Origin: CAWDVK01 sp963805715
GTDB lineage: Bacteria; Actinomycetota; Actinomycetes; Streptosporangiales; Streptosporangiaceae
Assembly: GCA_963805715.1 (NCBI GenBank)
Contig: CAWDVK010000002.1
Location: 1 to 64,000, forward strand
Length of the DNA stretch: 64,000 nucleotides
Direction: 5' to 3'
In this document: one piece after another, positions 36,714-44,225 of the stretch
How the letters are laid out: each line of letters begins with the position of its first letter
Position numbering within the stretch: position 1 is the first letter of the stretch
The notes under the pieces: generated by a model
Told to the model about the DNA's origin: nothing
The model's database searches: none
What the model saw: the letters and a program-made list of their open reading frames with translations, nothing else
Translations under genes and position numbers: made by a program

Positions 36714-38543
36714 ATGTCTTATCGGCGAGTCGCTAGGTCCTATCGGAAAAGTATTGCTCGCACTTATGGAGGATTCCAGGAGCGGCCACGGGCACGACTT
36801 GCCGTGATGGCCGTTCTCATGGCGTGCGTCCTCGGTGCGGGAATGGCGATCCTGATCGTCACGCATTCCGGGATCGGCACCTCGAGGAATACAGCGAACC
36901 TGGCCAGCAGCTGCACCACGCCGGCCACGACCGGGTCGGCGAGCGCGACCGCGGCGCCGGCTGGCAGCGCCGCCGCTCCCACCGCACCGGACCCGGCCGG
37001 CGCCGCATCGGGCGCCCCCGTGCCGGGTGCGGCCCCGGCCGCGGCCGCCGGCGCCAGCTCGCCGGTCGCCAGCGCGCCAGCGATGCAGACGCAGAGCGCG
37101 CCGGCCGCGACCGCGACGGCCACGCCGGTGACCTCCGCCACCGCGGCGCCCACGGCCACCACCACGACCGATCCCACCGCGAAGCCGACCGCAACGGCGC
37201 CGACCGCCACGGCGACGCCGGCCGGCAGCGCGTCAGCGACGCCCTGCCCGTCCGCCACCGCAACAGCGCCTGCCCCGGTCACGGCCGCGAATCAGAACTG
37301 CGACATCATCGTGCCGGCGAACCCGCTGAGCGCGGCCGGGCTGGCGACTCCCTGGCAGCTGACCGGGCCTGACGGCGAGAGCCCGGCCGCATCCGGCTGC
37401 ACCGAGGCCAACTCGGTCAACCTCGGCGCCTTCGTCCAGGCGACGATCCTGGATCCGGCCACCGGAGCACTGTCGGTGTATGAGCCGCTCGTGATCACGC
37501 AGGGCACGATGCCGGCGGCGCCGCCCGTGGTGCCCGCGCTTCCGGCCGGCGCGATCGTGACGATCGATGTCGGCTTCAACGGCACCAACCTCACGCAGGT
37601 GGGCGCCACGCCGGACGCCCTGCAGCAGGGCCGCTGCGTCAACGGCCTGAACGGGTCGATCTTCGGCCAGGTCTCGTTCTGCAACGGCCGGCGCTTCTTC
37701 CGGGCCGCGTTCCGGGCCGAGGCGGAGGGCAGGCTGGTCGTGCCGTCGGCCGGCATCTCGCCGAAGAACGGCCAGGCGTGCCCGACGACGCGCAACTTCA
37801 ACCTGGTCGACCAGGACCCGAGCGACAACGTGACCACCGACTACCTGCTGACCTCGACCGGGGGGACCGCGCAGGACAACGCGGCCAACACCGCGGCGCT
37901 GCCGGGCGCGACCGGCATTGTCAACGGCAGTGACAACAAGCTACTGACCGCGTTCATCGACCCGACGCTCGGCTGCACGCCGTTCCAGGCCCCGGACCTG
38001 TCGCAGGGCGGAGCGCCCGGCACCTCGCAGGCGCTGGACGAGCTGTCGGCGGCCGCCAGCCAGGCCGCGCCGGTCGCGCTGATCCCGGAGAACGACGAGA
38101 TGGTCCTGGTCAGCAACGCCTTCAGTGCCGCGAAGACCAACCTGTACCGGTCCGAGATCGGCCAGCCGGCCATCTCGGCGGCGAACAATGCCGCTGACGG
38201 CCCGGCCGTGTTCTGCCAGAACATGGTCAACATCCAGACGCCCTTCCTGAGCGCCAACCAGGCCCTGCTGGCGACCGACAGCTCGCCGGTCCCGGCAGTC
38301 GGCGACAACCTGCTCACCTTCATGGCGAACCGGCTGAGCATGTCCTTCGTCAACCTCGGCTGCCAGTCCTACGGGCTGACCAACTCGGTGAGCGTCACCC
38401 TCAACGCGGCGGGCGCCGCGACGGCCGCGACGTTCAGCACCGTGCAGCAGAAGGCGACCGATCCTGCCGCCAGCCCGTCGCCCTCGCCCACGGGGCCGGC
38501 CGGACGGCGGCACTGGCGGCGCAACAACCCGTCAGGGATGTAG
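36714..38543 (+). CDS. Secreted/anchored protein of unknown family, 609 residues
   Basis: The N-terminus has basic residues and a membrane helix (LAVMAVLMACVLGAGMAILI, residues about 28-48). An Ala/Thr/Pro/Ser-rich linker of about 130 residues follows, then a globular domain beginning NQNCDIIVPANPLSAAGLAT. This domain has several Cys (CTEANSVNL, QGRCVNGLNG, SFCNGRRFF, QACPTTRNF, LGCTPFQAP, FCQNMVNI, LGCQSYGL) that could form disulfides or bind a cofactor. A basic C-terminal tail RRHWRRNN ends it. I recall similar proteins in other actinomycetes near ferric-reductase-like genes, with no function assigned. It is divergent from the cytochrome/NuoF-like operon. Confidence 0.7.
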   Translation: MSYRRVARSYRKSIARTYGGFQERPRARLAVMAVLMACVLGAGMAILIVTHSGIGTSRNTANLASSCTTPATTGSASATAAPAGSAAAPTAPDPAGAASGAPVPGAAPAAAAGASSPVASAPAMQTQSAPAATATATPVTSATAAPTATTTTDPTAKPTATAPTATATPAGSASATPCPSATATAPAPVTAANQNCDIIVPANPLSAAGLATPWQLTGPDGESPAASGCTEANSVNLGAFVQATILDPATGALSVYEPLVITQGTMPAAPPVVPALPAGAIVTIDVGFNGTNLTQVGATPDALQQGRCVNGLNGSIFGQVSFCNGRRFFRAAFRAEAEGRLVVPSAGISPKNGQACPTTRNFNLVDQDPSDNVTTDYLLTSTGGTAQDNAANTAALPGATGIVNGSDNKLLTAFIDPTLGCTPFQAPDLSQGGAPGTSQALDELSAAASQAAPVALIPENDEMVLVSNAFSAAKTNLYRSEIGQPAISAANNAADGPAVFCQNMVNIQTPFLSANQALLATDSSPVPAVGDNLLTFMANRLSMSFVNLGCQSYGLTNSVSVTLNAAGAATAATFSTVQQKATDPAASPSPSPTGPAGRRHWRRNNPSGM

Positions 38544-38571
38544 CCGCCAGGAGCCTGCGGGCCGTCCCGGA

Positions 38572-38604
38572 CCGTGCCTCCCGCCCTGGCGGCGGGAGGC
38601 ACGG
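38572..38604 (+). terminator. Hairpin terminator
   Basis: A 14-bp perfect stem (38572-38585 with 38591-38604) closes on a 5-nt loop, 29 bp after the stop of the secreted-protein gene. Confidence 0.85.
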
Positions 38605-38844
38605 CCGGGGCGGCAGCCCGGACAGGCCGCGCCGGATCACCGCCGCAGCCGCTGGCCGCCCGATGTCCTCGGGTAGTCCGCGGCTGCGGCCGTTGTCATG
38701 CCGTGCGCCGCTGCCACCTGAGCCAGGTCGGCGGGCCAGATATTACGATCCTCTGACCCGAGCCCGAAGTGGTGCTAAATAGCCGCTCCGGGCCGCTAGC
38801 GTCATTAACGCGATCAGTTCCGCACATTGACCTGAATCGCCGCG

Positions 38845-38935
38845 ACGGCTGTGTGCCGTAGCGGGGAGCGGGTGAACCCTAGCCGCGGTTGTGAGGCCGG
38901 CTTGAGGAGCGATCCGAAAGCCAGGAATCAGATGC
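38845..38935 (+). promoter_or_regulatory. Cobalamin-riboswitch-like leader (tentative)
   Basis: The elements appear in cobalamin-aptamer order: GGGGAGCGGGTGAA (38863-38876, compare GGGAA..GGTG), GCCGCGGTTGTGAGG (38882-38896, compare CCCGCnACTGTnA), and AAAGCCAGGAATCAG (38917-38931, compare the B12 box AGCCAGGAgACC). Matches are partial, and the downstream gene has no link to B12. It may be a degenerate or different element, so covariance scoring is needed. Confidence 0.25.
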
Positions 38936-38952
38936 ATGGGAAGGGAATCTTA

Positions 38953-40245
38953 ATGAGAACGAGTCACGGAAGGCCCGGCGCGATCTGGCGCGTGCCCCGG
39001 ACGAGCCGGACGATCAAGGCGGTGGCGCTTGGCGTAAGTGGCCTGGTCGCGGGAGGGGTGCTGTACAGCGCGCTGGCTCCCGGCAGCTCGGCGAAGATCA
39101 GCCTGTCGTCTGATTCCATGATGCACCACGGATCCGGCTGGCGTTCCGCCCGGCACTGGTCATTCAGCACGCTGGACAATCAGAATGACCCCACGTTCAA
39201 TCAGCTGCTGGGCATCAATAACCGCGGCGAGATCGCCGGTTATCTCGGCTCGGGAGCGAAGGGGCACCCCAATAAGGGCTACCTGCTGGTTCTCTCGGGT
39301 CGCGGCTCCGCGTACGTGAACGAGAATGTTCCCGGCGCGAGGCAGACCCAGGTGACCGGCCTTAATGACCTGGGCGTGACGGTCGGGTTCTTCTCGACGC
39401 AGAACAAGGCCAGCATGATGAACAACAACTTCGGCTTCTACGCGGTGCACGGCAGATTCCACCGGGTGGACTTCCCCACGAACGTCCCGGCCAAGCCGCC
39501 GGTCGACCAGCTGCTCGGGATCAATGACCGCGACATCGCCGTCGGGTTCTACACCAACGACCAGGGCAACAACCGCGGCTACCTGTACGACATCAGGACC
39601 GGGCAGTTCAGCCGGGTGCTGGTGCCCGGCATGCCGGCCGGCCTGAAGGGCCCGAGCCTGACCGCCGCGGCGATCAACAACAGCGATGACGTGGCCGGCT
39701 TCTACGCCGCCGCCGGCGGGACGACCGACGGCTTCCTGATGGCCGGCCGCCACTTCTACACGCTGGCCTATCCCGGCGCCGCGATGACCCAGGCCTTCGG
39801 CGTCAACGACGAGCGCGAGGTCGTCGGCACGTACGCGACCGGAAGCGGCTCCAGCGCCAAGACGTACGGCTTCACCTGGACCCGGCGCACCGGGTTCAGG
39901 ACCGTGAGCGATCCGGCCGGCCTGGGCGCCACCACGATCAACGGCGTGAACGACGCGGGTGACCTCGTCGGCTTCTACACCGACGCCGCCGGGAACACCG
40001 ACGGCCTGCTCTGGGCCGCCGGCCGTCACACGGCGCCGATGGCCCCGATGATGCCGACTCAGTCCGCGATGCCGGGCATGATGCCGAGCAGCACTCCGAG
40101 CATGATGCCCAGCTCGATGCCGAGCGCCATGCCGAGCTCGATGCCGAGCTCGATGCCGAGCTCGATGCCGAGCTCCATGCCGTCGTCCCCGGCTCCGGCG
40201 CCAGCTCCCAGCGGCAGCAGCGCGCCGCCGGGCGGACCCTGGTAA
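38953..40245 (+). CDS. Secreted repeat protein with HAF-like beta repeats
   Basis: ATG 38953 has GAAGGGA upstream. After a basic N-terminus there is a membrane/signal helix (AVALGVSGLVAGGVLYSALA). The body has about seven repeats of the form GINNRGEIAGYL, GLNDLGVTVGFF, GINDRDIAVGFY, INNSDDVAGFYA, GVNDEREVVGTY, GVNDAGDLVGFY. These are the short extracellular HAF/beta-propeller-like repeats of Gly-Asn-Asp turns. The C-terminus is a Met/Pro/Ser repeat (MPSS units, 12-bp DNA repeats at about 40105-40184) and a Pro-rich tail. It is probably exported and anchored. The ligand is unknown. Confidence 0.75.
   Translation: MRTSHGRPGAIWRVPRTSRTIKAVALGVSGLVAGGVLYSALAPGSSAKISLSSDSMMHHGSGWRSARHWSFSTLDNQNDPTFNQLLGINNRGEIAGYLGSGAKGHPNKGYLLVLSGRGSAYVNENVPGARQTQVTGLNDLGVTVGFFSTQNKASMMNNNFGFYAVHGRFHRVDFPTNVPAKPPVDQLLGINDRDIAVGFYTNDQGNNRGYLYDIRTGQFSRVLVPGMPAGLKGPSLTAAAINNSDDVAGFYAAAGGTTDGFLMAGRHFYTLAYPGAAMTQAFGVNDEREVVGTYATGSGSSAKTYGFTWTRRTGFRTVSDPAGLGATTINGVNDAGDLVGFYTDAAGNTDGLLWAAGRHTAPMAPMMPTQSAMPGMMPSSTPSMMPSSMPSAMPSSMPSSMPSSMPSSMPSSPAPAPAPSGSSAPPGGPW
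40105..40184 (+). repeat. 12-bp Met-Pro-Ser-Ser coding repeat
   Basis: Repeated 'atgccgagctcg' units encode MPSS, with variants MMPSS and MPSA. The array is in frame at the C-terminus of the secreted repeat protein. Confidence 0.88.
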
Positions 40246-40259
40246 AGGGCGGGCCACGC

Positions 40260-40328
40260 GGGGCGGCCGGGACATCGAGCCCGGCCGCCCCGGTGTCTGC
40301 ACGCAGGACCGCCGGCCCTTCGGCCGGC
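40260..40328 (+). terminator. Tandem hairpin terminators
   Basis: First hairpin: 12-bp stem 40260-40271 with 40280-40291, 8-nt loop. Second: GCCGGCC (40311-40317) with GGCCGGC (40322-40328) around a CTTC loop. Both follow the stop at 40245. Confidence 0.85.
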
Positions 40329-40452
40329 GCCGAACCTTACGAATCCGTGACGTATTCCGTGAGAGCCGGCAATGCTGGGTGATCCGGTTACCGTGGCGAC
40401 TGTGCGCGTGAAGTGACTGGCGGCCGAGGGGACGGGATAGTGAGGGACCCCG

Positions 40453-41169
40453 ATGCTCAGTAACCTGGATCCGCCCGGCCGGATCATGGTCGTGGATGAT
40501 GACGAGACCCTGGCCGACGTGGTCGGCCGGTACCTGTGCCGGGACGGTCATCAGGTCGTCTGCGCGCACGACGGCTACGCGGCGCTGCGCCGGATCGCGG
40601 AAGAGCCGCCGGACCTGGTGATACTCGACCTGATGCTGCCGGGCATGAGCGGCCTGGAAGTATGCAGGCGGCTGCGCGAGCACTGGCCGATCCCGGTCGT
40701 GATGCTCACCGCCCTGGGCGAGGAAACCGACCGGGTCGTGGGCTTCGAGACCGGCGCCGATGACTACGTGACGAAGCCGTTCAGCCCGCGCGAGCTCACC
40801 ATGCGGGTCAGGTCCGTGCTGCGCCGGGCCAGGGGCACCGGGCTGCAGGGGGTCCCCTCCCTCGGCGTGCTGGGCGACGGCGACCTCGCGGTTGACCTCG
40901 GCGCCCACGAGGCCCGGCTCAAGGCTGAGCTGGTGGCCCTGACCGCCCGCGAATATGACCTGCTGGTATTCCTGATGCGTCACCCGCGCCAGGCATTCAC
41001 CCGCGAGGAACTGCTGGATCAGGTGTGGAACTGGTCGTTCGGCGACACCTCGACCGTCACTGTGCACGTGCGCAGGCTCCGGGAGAAACTCGAGGCCGAT
41101 CCGGCTCAGCCACGTCGGATCGCCACGGTCTGGGGCGTCGGCTACCGGTATGAACCGGGAGAGTCATGA
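40453..41169 (+). CDS. OmpR/PhoB-family response regulator
   Basis: The 238-residue protein has a receiver domain with the acidic pocket VVDDDETL, phosphoacceptor Asp59 in LVILDLMLPG, Thr in VVMLTALGEE and Lys in DDYVTKPFSP. The C-terminal winged helix reads LTAREYDLLVFLMRHPRQAF, REELLDQVWNW and STVTVHVRRLREKLE, ending VWGVGYRYEP. It pairs with the sensor kinase encoded next, with a 4-bp overlap. The signal and target genes are unknown; the upstream secreted-protein gene could be one. Confidence 0.96.
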   Translation: MLSNLDPPGRIMVVDDDETLADVVGRYLCRDGHQVVCAHDGYAALRRIAEEPPDLVILDLMLPGMSGLEVCRRLREHWPIPVVMLTALGEETDRVVGFETGADDYVTKPFSPRELTMRVRSVLRRARGTGLQGVPSLGVLGDGDLAVDLGAHEARLKAELVALTAREYDLLVFLMRHPRQAFTREELLDQVWNWSFGDTSTVTVHVRRLREKLEADPAQPRRIATVWGVGYRYEPGES

Positions 41170-42344
41170 TCTCGGCGTCGAATCTGTGGATGTTCAGCTA
41201 CACCGTTGCCGCGATCGCGGTGGCGGTATCGCTGGTCGGGCTGCTGGCCCTGCGGCTGCTCGCGGCCCGCTCGGTCGGCGCGATCCTGGCCGTTGTCTCG
41301 GCCGTCACGATCGCCGCGACGCTGGCCGGCGTCGTGGTCATCGCCAGGGAGATGTTCATCTCCCAGAGTGATCTCAGCGTGGTGATGACGGTCGTCGTCA
41401 TCGCGGGCATCGCGGGCTTCGCCGTCTCGCTCCTGGTCGGCCGCCGCGTGTCAGCGGCCAGCCGCCTGCTGCTGGATGCCGTGCAGGAGGTGGGCCGCAC
41501 CGGGGCCTACCGGCCGCCGGCCGCCGTGCTGCCGGCCGAGCTGGCGGGCCTGTCCGACGCGCTCGCCACGGCGCACAGCAGGCTGGCCGAGGCCAGGGAC
41601 CGGGAGCGGGCCCTCGAGGCCAGCCGCCGGGAGCTGGTCGCCTGGGTCAGCCACGACCTGCGGACCCCGCTGGCGGGCCTGCGGGCCATGGCTGAGGCGC
41701 TGGAGGACGGAGTGGTCGCGGACCAGCCGACAGTCGACCGGTATCACACCCAGATCCGCAAGGAGACCGCCCGGCTCACGGTGATGATCGATGACCTGTT
41801 TGAGCTGTCCCGCATTCACGCGGGAGCGCTCCGGCTGAGCCCGAGGCCGGTCGGGCTCGGCGAGCTGATCGGCGATGCGCTCACCAGCGCGGAACCGCTG
41901 GCCAGGGCCAAGCGAGTGCAGCTGCGCGGATCCTGGGCGGGCGGGCCGCCGGTGCTGGCGGATACCACCGAGATCGGCCGGGCGCTGCGCAATCTCGTGG
42001 TCAATGCGATCCGGCACACGCCATCGGAGGGTGCCGTCGTCGTATTCGGCCATGAGGAAGGGGGCATGGGCAGCGTCAGCGTGTCCGACTGCTGTGGCGG
42101 GATCCCCGCCGGGCAACTGCCGAGGGTCTTCAACGTCGGCTTCCGGGGCGAGGAGGCGCGCACGCCAGGCCCCACCGAGGGCGCGGGCCTGGGCCTGAGC
42201 ATCGCCCGGGGCATCATCGAGGCGCACAGCGGGCAGATCGCCGTCCGCAATGTCGGTATCGGCTGCGAGTTCCTGATCCGGCTGCCGCTGGCGGGCGGCC
42301 CGGTCAGCCAGTGGCGAGCTCGTGAAGCCGCCATGGCCAGCTAG
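41166..42344 (+). CDS. Sensor histidine kinase
   Basis: The 392-residue protein has three N-terminal membrane helices (about residues 10-33, 38-60 and 72-93) with very short outside loops. A linker helix follows, then the H-box AWVSHDLRTPLAGLRAMAEA, N-box ALRNLVVNAIRHTPSEG, a modified G1 box SVSDCCGGIPAGQLPRVF, and G2 GAGLGLSIARGIIEAHSGQ. It is a complete HisKA/HATPase kinase. The lack of a sizeable extracellular domain suggests it senses a membrane or envelope signal. It is translationally coupled to its regulator. Confidence 0.95.
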   Translation: MISASNLWMFSYTVAAIAVAVSLVGLLALRLLAARSVGAILAVVSAVTIAATLAGVVVIAREMFISQSDLSVVMTVVVIAGIAGFAVSLLVGRRVSAASRLLLDAVQEVGRTGAYRPPAAVLPAELAGLSDALATAHSRLAEARDRERALEASRRELVAWVSHDLRTPLAGLRAMAEALEDGVVADQPTVDRYHTQIRKETARLTVMIDDLFELSRIHAGALRLSPRPVGLGELIGDALTSAEPLARAKRVQLRGSWAGGPPVLADTTEIGRALRNLVVNAIRHTPSEGAVVVFGHEEGGMGSVSVSDCCGGIPAGQLPRVFNVGFRGEEARTPGPTEGAGLGLSIARGIIEAHSGQIAVRNVGIGCEFLIRLPLAGGPVSQWRAREAAMAS

Positions 42345-42598
42345 CGTGACGGCGCTGCCGGCGCCTGGCCGAGAAGGCTGTTCCTGCTGCGCCGACATCC
42401 TGAGCGGGTCCGGGACATGGAGAAGGTGTTCGACTGACGAGCCGGGTCGCTTCCGCCCGGGCCGCCCGGGCCGCCCGGTGCCGCTGGCGGCCGTCAGCTC
42501 CCGCTACCGGGCACGCGGCGGCCGGGGCGGCGGAGCCGCCGGCATTCGCCCGGCCGACGCGAGCGACAGGCGGCGCGCCTGCCCAATACGCTGCTGGC
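42345..42598. other. Intergenic region with possible coding remnant
   Basis: A short open stretch in the kinase frame reads RRLFLLRRHPERVRDMEKVF then stop (about 42378-42440). It looks protein-like but has no assigned family. Nothing else is seen. Confidence 0.3.
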
Positions 42599-43240
42599 GT
42601 GGAGACTGCGCAGACGGCCGCCGGCGCGCGGACCCTGGAGATCATCACCCCGGGCGGCCCGGCCCTGGCGGAGCTAGACGATGCCGCCGCGCCGGCATTC
42701 CTGGCGGTGCTGACGCACGGCGCGGGCGGCGGGGTGGCCACGAAGGACCTGCTGGCAGTGCGGGCGTCGGCGCTGGCGCTGGGCGGCGCCGTGGCCAGGG
42801 TCCTGCAGCCGTATCAGCTGCGCGGTGCCCGGGCTCCGGGGTCAGCCGGGCGGCAGGACACCGCCTGGCTTGAGATCATCAGCGCGCTGCGCGGTGAGTA
42901 CCCCGGCCTGCCGCTGATCCAGGGAGGCCGGAGCAACGGCGCCCGGCTCGCCTGCCGCACTGCTCAGCCTGCGGGCGCGCGCGGCGTGATCGCGCTGGCC
43001 TTCCCGCTGCACCCGCCCGGCAGGCCGGAACGATCCCGCCTGGCCGAGCTGGACGCGGCCGGCACGGACGTGCTGGTGATCAACGGCAGCCGCGACCCAT
43101 TCGGCATACCGGGGCCGGCGGGAGCGCGCCGCGTCGTGACGCTGCCCGGCGAGACACATACCCTGGCCGGGAGCGCCGACGTTATGACTGGCGCTGTGAC
43201 GTCCTGGTTGCGCGAGCTCCTGCAGCTCGCCGAGGGCTAG
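42599..43240 (+). CDS. KANL3/Tex30-like alpha/beta hydrolase
   Basis: The 213-residue protein starts at GTG 42599. It has the oxyanion region AVLTHGAGGGVATKDL, the nucleophile elbow IQGGRSNGARLACRTA with the catalytic Ser, FPLHPPGRPERSR, LVINGSRDPFGIPG with the acid Asp, and GETHTLAG with the catalytic His. This matches the small dienelactone-hydrolase-like KANL3/Tex30 family. The substrate is unknown. Its stop shares the four bases CTAG with the stop of the convergent DUF5999 gene. Confidence 0.87.
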   Translation: METAQTAAGARTLEIITPGGPALAELDDAAAPAFLAVLTHGAGGGVATKDLLAVRASALALGGAVARVLQPYQLRGARAPGSAGRQDTAWLEIISALRGEYPGLPLIQGGRSNGARLACRTAQPAGARGVIALAFPLHPPGRPERSRLAELDAAGTDVLVINGSRDPFGIPGPAGARRVVTLPGETHTLAGSADVMTGAVTSWLRELLQLAEG

Positions 43241-43488
43241 GCAGCGGGCGAATGGCTGGACTCGGCCCTCCGCTGCCCGCTGGGGGAGAGATAGGGCTTT
43301 GCGGTCAGGTCGGTCGGCCGGTGCGGGGCGATGGTGTCGCCATCAGGCAGCAGCTCTCCGGTGTCCTCAAAGACGACGATCCCGTTACACAGCAGGCTCC
43401 AGCCCTGCTCGGGGTGGCTGATGATCGTACGGGCCGCCTCACGGTCCGGGTCGTTCGCCTCCGGACACAGTGGCGTGTGCGGGCACAT
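43237..43488 (-). CDS. DUF5999 family protein
   Basis: The 83-residue protein begins MCPHTPLCPEANDPDREAAR, with two Cys, and contains HPEQGWSLLCNGIVVFEDTG and GELLPDGDTIAPHRP. That is the hallmark of the small actinobacterial DUF5999 family. The conserved Cys/His residues suggest metal binding, but no function has been established. The stop overlaps that of the alpha/beta hydrolase (CTAG at 43237-43240). Confidence 0.9.
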   Translation of the reverse strand: MCPHTPLCPEANDPDREAARTIISHPEQGWSLLCNGIVVFEDTGELLPDGDTIAPHRPTDLTAKPYLSPSGQRRAESSHSPAA

Positions 43489-43754
43489 CCGCGTGACTCC
43501 TGTTGATCCTAGTTGTGGTTGTTAGTGCTGGTTGTGGTCTTGGTCACACCCTACTCTGCCAGCAGCCATGCACCCGGCGTCATGGCCTGATGTGACAGTT
43601 TTCCTGACCACCATTTGGAGCTTCCGTGGCGTTCAGCGTGGCACCGGGTCACTACCCGGCGTAACCCCGCCCATGCACAGTGGACTACTCAGCGTTAACT
43701 ATTCGGTGCCGCCGTGCGCAGGGATTGCCGGGAGCGGGCGCGTCCGGCCGGCCG
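43489..43754. other. Intergenic region
   Basis: About 270 bp, relatively AT-rich just upstream of DUF5999, with imperfect repeats of 'gttgtggttgttag' (43508-43540). It probably holds the DUF5999 promoter on the minus strand. No gene is seen. Confidence 0.45.
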
Positions 43755-44204
43755 TCAGGCGGCCGGAATCCGGGCTACCCGGACGCCGAGCGCGTCTACC
43801 TCAAGGCGGGCCGGGAAGCCGGTCAGGCGGTAGGTCTCACGCATCGTCAGCAGGCGCTCCGCCTCGTCAGTCCAGCGGTGCACGGCCGGCCTGGCCATGG
43901 CCTTCCGCCGGTAGATCCGGTCGTCGTAGCCGAGCGGGCCGATCTCGGCGCGCTGCGCGGCGTAGGCGGCGCGCATGGCCGCGGTGAGATCGGCGTCGAG
44001 TTCCTTCGCCAGCGGGTACTGCTCGCTGACCGGCGCCGCCGTCGCCTGCGCGTGCCGGTATCTCAGCTCGGTCGCCCGCGCGGTAGCCAGCAGCTCGTCG
44101 AAGTTGCCGGCCAGCGCGACATCGGCCAGGTGCCTTGATTCCGCTTCGCCGCTGACTGTGCTCCGCCTCTTCACGTGGGCCAGCTTAGCGAACCGGCGGA
44201 GCAT
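43755..44204 (-). CDS. Conserved hypothetical protein
   Basis: An ORF of about 149 codons whose credible part begins KRRSTVSGEAESRHLADVAL and continues NFDELLATARATELRYRHAQ, LDADLTAAMRAAYAAQRAEIG and YDDRIYRRKAMARPAVHRWT. The composition is helical and charged, and codon use matches neighbours. GTG 44174 is an alternative start. No family with a known role is recognised. It lies downstream of the ABC exporter pair on the same strand and may share the transcript. Confidence 0.6.
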   Translation of the reverse strand: MLRRFAKLAHVKRRSTVSGEAESRHLADVALAGNFDELLATARATELRYRHAQATAAPVSEQYPLAKELDADLTAAMRAAYAAQRAEIGPLGYDDRIYRRKAMARPAVHRWTDEAERLLTMRETYRLTGFPARLEVDALGVRVARIPAA

Positions 44205-44225
44205 CCCGGTCGGCGGCCGCGAGGC

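Noticed and set aside
42378..42440. C-terminal remnant of a gene after the histidine kinase
   Set aside because: Reads protein-like but has no recognisable family; kept only as a note in the intergenic entry.
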